A stretch of DNA of 25,911 bases from SYAN01 sp049459795 (GTDB lineage Bacteria; Actinomycetota; Actinomycetes; Nanopelagicales; Nanopelagicaceae): NCBI GenBank assembly GCA_049459795.1, contig JBMUDS010000014.1, positions 1 through 25,911 on the forward strand. The letters are read 5' to 3'. A model generated the notes under the pieces. It was not told the origin of the DNA and made no database searches. It saw only the letters and a list, made by a program, of their open reading frames with translations. Made by a program: the position numbers and the translations under genes. Of the stretch, positions 21,728-25,911 are shown piece by piece. Position 1 is the stretch's first letter; each line of letters starts with the position of its first letter.

Positions 21728-22276
21728 GAAGTTCACCTTAGGCACCGAACGAGCAGTCGGATCGTCGACCTCATAGAACTCTCGTTCTCCCACCTTCGCG
21801 AATCCCGCGAAGAAGTTCGTGGGTACGGTCTTCACCGCAGTATTGAGAGTACGCACGCTGTCGTTATAGAACTGGCGTGAGAATGCCACCTTGTTCTCGG
21901 TGGTTGAGAGTTCCTCTTGAAGTTGGATGAAGTTCGCCGATGCCTTCAAGTCTGGATATGCCTCTGCAACTGCAAGTAATCCACGGAGAGCTTGGGTCAA
22001 CATATTGTCAGCTGCTGCGATGTCGGCGATGCCGTTCGCACTCTGTGATTTAGCGCGAGCCTCAGTCACCTTCTCGAAGGCCTCGCGTTCATGAGATGCA
22101 TAGCCTTTGACGGTCTCGACTAGATTCGGGATCAGATCAGCACGTCGCTGAAGTTGTACTTCGATCTGGGCGAATGCCTCATCGACTTGAACATTGAGGC
22201 GGATCAATTTGTTGTATTGCGAGATCAAGAAGATCGCGACAAGTGCAATTGCACCGATGATGAGGATCAGATCCAT
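21725..22276 (-). CDS. lemA: LemA family membrane protein
   Basis: The 183-residue protein has one N-terminal transmembrane helix (about 3-19) followed by the helical LemA domain with its typical YNKLIRLNVQVDEAF-type opening and long coiled helices (about 30-150). LemA proteins are anchored membrane proteins of unclear function, often next to htpX-type proteases, as here. A good ribosome binding site, GAAGGA, precedes the ATG, unlike its downstream neighbour. An 80-bp spacer separates it from dcd. Confidence 0.93.
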   Translation of the reverse strand: MDLILIIGAIALVAIFLISQYNKLIRLNVQVDEAFAQIEVQLQRRADLIPNLVETVKGYASHEREAFEKVTEARAKSQSANGIADIAAADNMLTQALRGLLAVAEAYPDLKASANFIQLQEELSTTENKVAFSRQFYNDSVRTLNTAVKTVPTNFFAGFAKVGEREFYEVDDPTARSVPKVNF

Positions 22277-22352
22277 TGCTTCCTTCTTTCAAACCACTAA
22301 TCTCGAAGTCACTCAAGTGGCACCATGGTAGGTGGCTCGAGAAGTGCGCGAG
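22277..22352. other. lemA-dcd spacer with small inverted repeats
   Basis: The spacer holds the palindromic CACTCAAGTG-like element and a CACC/GGTG pair around CCATGG, close to the lemA start. These could form hairpins acting as dcd terminator or lemA operator, but no U-tract or clear -10 was identified. Confidence 0.25.
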
Positions 22353-22931
22353 TTACTGAATCTGGGTCTTGTGGAAATTGAGCCACGACTTGCTCGGTGT
22401 CGGACCTCGCTGACCTTGATAGCGGGAACCGTAGACGGCGGAGCCGTATGGATGCTCAGCAGGAGATGAGAGTTTGATAAGACAGAGTTGGCCGATCTTC
22501 ATCCCCGGAAAGAGTTTGACCGGAAGGTTCGCGACATTCGATAACTCGAGCGTGATATGACCGGAGAACCCAGGATCGATGAAGCCAGCGGTGGAATGGG
22601 TCAGTAGTCCAAGTCGGCCCAAGGAGGACTTCCCCTCAAGGCGACCGGCGATGTCATCTGGGAGTGTGATCACTTCATAGGTACTCGCCAGGACGAATTC
22701 CCCTGGATGGAGGATGAAATGCTCATCGGCGGCGACTTCGAGTTCGCGGGTCAGTTCCGGTTGCTCGACCGATGGGTCGATCTCGGAATACCTATGGTTC
22801 TCGAAGACCCGGAAGAAGCGATCGAGTCGGACATCGACCGAGGAAGGTTGGACCATGGCGGGGTCGAAGGGCTCGACTCCCACACGCTTCTGTGAGATCT
22901 GCTCTTTGATATCTCGGTCGCTCAGTAACAC
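22353..22931 (-). CDS. dcd: dCTP deaminase, probably bifunctional (dUMP-forming)
   Basis: The 192-residue trimeric enzyme has the Dcd/dUTPase fold with GRLEGKSSLGRLGLL (around 98-112), HSTAGFIDPGF and HITLELSN, and the C-terminal lid region YQGQRGPTPS. The sequence around the active site closely resembles the mycobacterial (Rv0321) type, which both deaminates dCTP and removes diphosphate to yield dUMP; bifunctionality is inferred from that resemblance. It supplies dUMP for thymidylate synthesis. The start is GTG at 22931; TAGGTT ends 8 nt upstream on the minus strand, so the mRNA is probably nearly leaderless. Confidence 0.95.
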   Translation of the reverse strand: MLLSDRDIKEQISQKRVGVEPFDPAMVQPSSVDVRLDRFFRVFENHRYSEIDPSVEQPELTRELEVAADEHFILHPGEFVLASTYEVITLPDDIAGRLEGKSSLGRLGLLTHSTAGFIDPGFSGHITLELSNVANLPVKLFPGMKIGQLCLIKLSSPAEHPYGSAVYGSRYQGQRGPTPSKSWLNFHKTQIQ

Positions 22932-22962
22932 GGTTGGCGAACCTACCGTTCAGACCTATTCT

Positions 22963-22992
22963 TTGACCATCTCACACGCATTCGGATATCCC
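22963..22992 (+). promoter_or_regulatory. Promoter of tRNA-Gly
   Basis: TTGACC at 22963-22968 is followed after 18 bp by TATCCC at 22987-22992, 18 bp before the tRNA. It lies back to back with the dcd promoter. Confidence 0.45.
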
Positions 22993-23010
22993 TGCGGGCA
23001 TATCGAAACT

Positions 23011-23081
23011 GCGGGCGTAGTGAAATGGCATCACGTCAGCTTCCCAAGCTGACAGCGCGGGTTCGATTCCCGTCGCCCGCT
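23011..23081 (+). tRNA. tRNA-Gly(CCC)
   Basis: The 71-nt sequence has acceptor stem GCGGGCG/CGCCCGC, anticodon stem CAGCT/AGCTG with loop TTCCCAA giving CCC for GGG codons, T-loop GGTTCGATTCC and discriminator T. The CCA end is not encoded. Confidence 0.95.
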
Positions 23082-23124
23082 CCCTACGAGTTCCTGGATT
23101 ACTGTTGCGTAAGTTACTGACCAG

Positions 23125-23139
23125 TAGCATTCTTAGCCC
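23125..23139 (+). promoter_or_regulatory. Near-leaderless -10 of the FadE5-type gene
   Basis: TAGCAT at 23125-23130 lies 9 nt before the ATG. The predicted transcript would have a leader of only two or three nucleotides. No ribosome binding site is seen. Confidence 0.4.
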
Positions 23140-24960
23140 ATGACCCACTACCGCGCCAATCTCAAAGACATCGAATTCTGCCTCTTCGACCTCTTGGGTA
23201 GAGAGTCGATCCTCGGCACCTCCATCTATTCCGACCTCGATCGCGAGACAGCGATGGGAATGTTGGAAGAGGTGAAGCGATTGACCGAGAACGATCTCGC
23301 TGCTTCTTTCGTCGAAGGTGATCGTGAAGGAACGACATTCGATAAATCAACTGGAAGTGTGACTCTCCCTGAAGGATTCAAGAAGTCATACCGCGCATAT
23401 GTCGATGGTGAGTGGGGCAAGATCGATGTACCGGCAGAACTTGGTGGCACTCTCATCCCACCATCAGTTCGATGGGCGATCGCAGAGATGGTTCTTGGTT
23501 CGAATCCTGCAGTACATATCTACGCATCTGGTTTCGCATTCGCACAAGTCGCTTACGTTCTCGGAACTGAACCACAAAAGAAACTTGCAAAGTTCATGGT
23601 CGATCGTGAATGGGGCGCGACGATGATGCTCACTGAACCTGATGCAGGTTCGGATGTCGGCGCAGGTCGATCGAAGGCTGTGCAACAACCTGATGGCACA
23701 TGGCACATCACTGGAACGAAACGATTCATCACATCAGGTGACGCAGATATCTTCGAGAATATCGTTCACTTCGTCCTTGCGCGTCCTGAAGGACATGGTC
23801 CCGGAACAAAAGGTCTTTCGCTCTTCTTGATTCCAAAGTACATGTACGACCAAGAGACCGGTGCAATCGGAAAGCGAAACGGTGTCTACGTCACCAATGT
23901 CGAACACAAGATGGGTCTCAATGTCTCAGCGACATGTGAGATGAATCTTGGTGAGAAAGAGCCTGCTGTCGGTTATCTTCTTGGCGAAGTCCATGACGGG
24001 ATCGCGCAGATGTTTAAGATCATCGAATTCGCCCGCATGATGGTCGGTACTAAAGCAATTGCCACCCTTTCCACCGGTTATAAAAACGCCTTGGAATATG
24101 CGAAATCACGCGTACAAGGCCCCGATATGACGAAGATGGCGGATAAGGCAAGCCCGCGCGTCACCATCATCAAACATCCTGATGTACGTCGCTCACTCAT
24201 GGTCCAAAAGGCCTACGCCGAAGGTATGCGAGCGCTCGTTCTCTACACCGCCTCTATCCAAGATGCGATCGCAATCGGACAAGCAGAGGGGCTCGATAAA
24301 GAGAAACTCGAAGAACTCGATGCACTCAACGATCTCCTTCTTCCGATCGTCAAGGGATATGGAAGTGAGAAGTCATGGGTACTTCTTGGTACAGAATCGC
24401 TCCAAACTTTCGGTGGTTCTGGATTCACCATGGATTGGCCTCTTGAGCAATATGTTCGTGACGCGAAGATCGACACCTTGTATGAAGGTACGACTGCGAT
24501 CCAAGGTCTTGATTTCTTCTTCCGAAAGATCATCAAGAACAATGGCCAAGCAATTGGAAAACTCTCGAAAGAGATGGCAGCACTTGCAGCATCCGGTGGC
24601 GAACTAGGTGCTGAGAAAGAAGCTTTCGGCAAAGCGCTGAGTGAAGTCGGCACCATGATCTCCACGCTCGTTGGACTTGCGATGTCATCACAAGAGAAAC
24701 CAGAGGAGCTCTACAAGATCGGTCTCAATACATCGAGACTTCTCATGGCGGTCGGTGACATCGTCATCGCATGGCTTCTTCTTCGCCAGGCAGATATCGC
24801 TGTGACACGACTTGATGGAAAAGATAAGGACTTCTACACCGGCAAAGTTGCCGCAGCGAAGTACTTCGTCACACATGTCCTGCCACACATCACTGCCGAT
24901 CGAAAGATCGTTGAGGCAGAGGATGGTTCGATTATGGAGCTAGCTGAGAATTCCTTCTAA
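23140..24960 (+). CDS. fadE5: Acyl-CoA dehydrogenase, FadE5 type
   Basis: The 606-residue flavoenzyme belongs to the long, actinobacterial FadE5-like branch of acyl-CoA dehydrogenases, with an extra C-terminal helical region (about 480-606) beyond the core. Visible landmarks are TEPDAGSDVG (about 167-176) in the FAD and substrate region, NVEHKMGLNVSATC (about 252-265), ARMMVGTKA (about 302-310), and Glu449 in YEGTTAIQ, the position of the catalytic base. It introduces the first double bond in fatty acyl-CoA oxidation and passes electrons to ETF, plausibly on to the EtfD-like protein in this window. In Mycobacterium fadE5 lies near the sdh1 operon, so the shared neighbourhood supports the call. 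Confidence 0.94.
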   Translation: MTHYRANLKDIEFCLFDLLGRESILGTSIYSDLDRETAMGMLEEVKRLTENDLAASFVEGDREGTTFDKSTGSVTLPEGFKKSYRAYVDGEWGKIDVPAELGGTLIPPSVRWAIAEMVLGSNPAVHIYASGFAFAQVAYVLGTEPQKKLAKFMVDREWGATMMLTEPDAGSDVGAGRSKAVQQPDGTWHITGTKRFITSGDADIFENIVHFVLARPEGHGPGTKGLSLFLIPKYMYDQETGAIGKRNGVYVTNVEHKMGLNVSATCEMNLGEKEPAVGYLLGEVHDGIAQMFKIIEFARMMVGTKAIATLSTGYKNALEYAKSRVQGPDMTKMADKASPRVTIIKHPDVRRSLMVQKAYAEGMRALVLYTASIQDAIAIGQAEGLDKEKLEELDALNDLLLPIVKGYGSEKSWVLLGTESLQTFGGSGFTMDWPLEQYVRDAKIDTLYEGTTAIQGLDFFFRKIIKNNGQAIGKLSKEMAALAASGGELGAEKEAFGKALSEVGTMISTLVGLAMSSQEKPEELYKIGLNTSRLLMAVGDIVIAWLLLRQADIAVTRLDGKDKDFYTGKVAAAKYFVTHVLPHITADRKIVEAEDGSIMELAENSF

Positions 24961-24976
24961 CTTACTCTCCGTCAGA

Positions 24977-24988
24977 TAGGGTTCCCCG
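24977..24988 (+). promoter_or_regulatory. Leaderless -10 of the DMT transporter
   Basis: TAGGGT at 24977-24982 ends exactly 6 nt before the GTG at 24989. This fixes a GTG start in the absence of a ribosome binding site. Confidence 0.45.
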
Positions 24989-25911
24989 GTGCTGAAGACC
25001 TTCCGGGGCGAGCTTTATCTCATCCTCGGAGCAACTCTCTTCGCTTTCAATGGCGTCGTTGCCAAGATCGTCCTTGCTGAAGGTCTCTCACCGTGGCGTC
25101 TCACACAAGCACGGACGGGTGGCGCCTTCCTGATCTTGATCATCTTCTTCTTGCTCTTTAGGCGTCGTGACCTCCGCGCTACACGGGAAGAGATCCCATG
25201 GCTTATCGCCTTCGGTATCGTCGCTGTGATCTTGGTTCAGGCGCTCTATTTCGTAGCGATCGGGCGGATCTATCTTGGTACTGCGCTCTTGATCGAATTC
25301 ACGGCTCCGATCTGGATCCTGCTCTTCATGCGATTCGTCTTGAAGAAAGAAGTGGATCGACTTCTATGGCTCGCCCTTGCCCTCTCATTTTCTGGCCTGA
25401 TGGTCGTCACTCAGGTGTGGAAAGGATTGACCCTTGATGGGATCGGGCTTCTCGCTGCATTCCTCGACTCCATAGCGCTCGCTGGCTACTTCCTGATCGC
25501 CGAGCGATTGGGGAAGACGAAGACAGGTGCGGTGATGACAGTCTGGGGTTTCGGGGTGGGCACGCTCATCATGGCGTTCATGATGCCGCTCTGGAACTTT
25601 CCAACCGAATACTTCACGATGTCGATGGAGCTACCAGGATCGTTAAGCGAGTACTCGCTACCTGGATGGATGCTCATTGGATGGGTAGTCGTCTTCGGCA
25701 CCCTTGCGCCTTATCTCCTCGTCATCGCAGGTTTGAGGATCCTTTCAGCATCGACCGCAAGCATCATCGGAATTTTGGAGCCAGTCCTAGCAAGCCTCTT
25801 TGCCTGGTGGTTCTTGAGCGAAGTACTCAACAACATCCAACTCGCTGGAGCGATCGTCGTTGTGATCGGTATCTACTTTGCGAATCGAGCGAAGGACCGT
25901 TCGCCGCATCT
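24989..25911 (+). CDS. EamA/DMT-superfamily transporter, 3' end missing
   Basis: An open frame from GTG at 24989 runs to the window end without a stop, giving at least 307 residues. It shows two EamA halves of about five helices each, with a GATLFAFNGVVAK opening, ALYFVAIGRIYLGTALLIEFTAP-like region in the first half and the typical second-half end, SASTASIIGILEPVLA, followed by AGAIVVVIGI. Drug/metabolite transporters export amino acids, metabolites or toxins; the substrate cannot be told. Since a typical member is about 290-320 residues, only a few residues are probably missing. It starts 28 bp after the FadE5-type gene with its own leaderless promoter. Confidence 0.88.
   Translation, partial: MLKTFRGELYLILGATLFAFNGVVAKIVLAEGLSPWRLTQARTGGAFLILIIFFLLFRRRDLRATREEIPWLIAFGIVAVILVQALYFVAIGRIYLGTALLIEFTAPIWILLFMRFVLKKEVDRLLWLALALSFSGLMVVTQVWKGLTLDGIGLLAAFLDSIALAGYFLIAERLGKTKTGAVMTVWGFGVGTLIMAFMMPLWNFPTEYFTMSMELPGSLSEYSLPGWMLIGWVVVFGTLAPYLLVIAGLRILSASTASIIGILEPVLASLFAWWFLSEVLNNIQLAGAIVVVIGIYFANRAKDRSPH

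Overview
The window is a compact, gene-dense stretch of an actinobacterial (Actinomycetota) chromosome with roughly balanced base composition. The lineage call rests on several genes whose combination is characteristic of that phylum: the cell-division protein CrgA next to a trpG-type amidotransferase and a PASTA-domain PknB kinase with its PP2C phosphatase, a mycobacterial-type Sdh1 succinate dehydrogenase with a one-gene membrane anchor, an EtfD-like membrane iron-sulfur protein, a FadE5-type acyl-CoA dehydrogenase, and a bifunctional-type Dcd. The moderate GC, short spacers and pervasive leaderless promoters suggest a small-genome, perhaps freshwater, actinobacterium; that last step is inference. 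No insertion sequence, prophage, CRISPR array or integrase is visible.

Layout. 71-3690: an enolase-superfamily enzyme (minus) diverges from an M24 aminopeptidase and a sulfotransferase (plus). 3670-8332: a minus-strand run sdhC-sdhA-sdhB, a four-helix 'holin-IV' membrane protein, two tandem fluoride-channel genes and a tiny Cys-rich zinc-ribbon protein. 8480-13069: a minus-strand run tRNA-Leu(CAG), GDPD, pheA, serS, HAD phosphatase, TRIC/UPF0126 membrane protein and tRNA-Ser(UGA). 13107-16355: PP2C phosphatase and PknB (plus), trpG/pabA (minus) and crgA (plus), a reduced version of the classical actinobacterial pknB locus. 16429-20822: EtfD-like oxidoreductase, then a PhoP-like response regulator and its sensor kinase. 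20819-22931: htpX-like protease, lemA and dcd (minus). 23011-25911: tRNA-Gly(CCC), FadE5-type dehydrogenase and a DMT-family transporter cut off by the window end.

How the genes work together. The energy genes form a logical set: FadE5-type dehydrogenase passes electrons from acyl-CoA through ETF (not in the window) to the EtfD-like protein and the quinone pool, which the Sdh1 complex also feeds. PknB, PP2C and CrgA form a cell-wall and division signalling module. serS with a tRNA-Ser gene and pheA form a translation and amino-acid block.

The most notable signals lie in gene expression rather than in a new gene cluster. Seven genes start exactly 6 nt after a TAnnnT -10 hexamer (mostly TAGnnT), and three more start 8-9 nt after one, so leaderless mRNAs dominate. 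One such -10 box shares the stop codon of the upstream gene (lemA/htpX). The GDPD start codon lies one nucleotide after a tRNA-Leu. Two DnaA-box-like sites lie just upstream of the EtfD-like gene. I did not find a clearly unprecedented multi-gene system.
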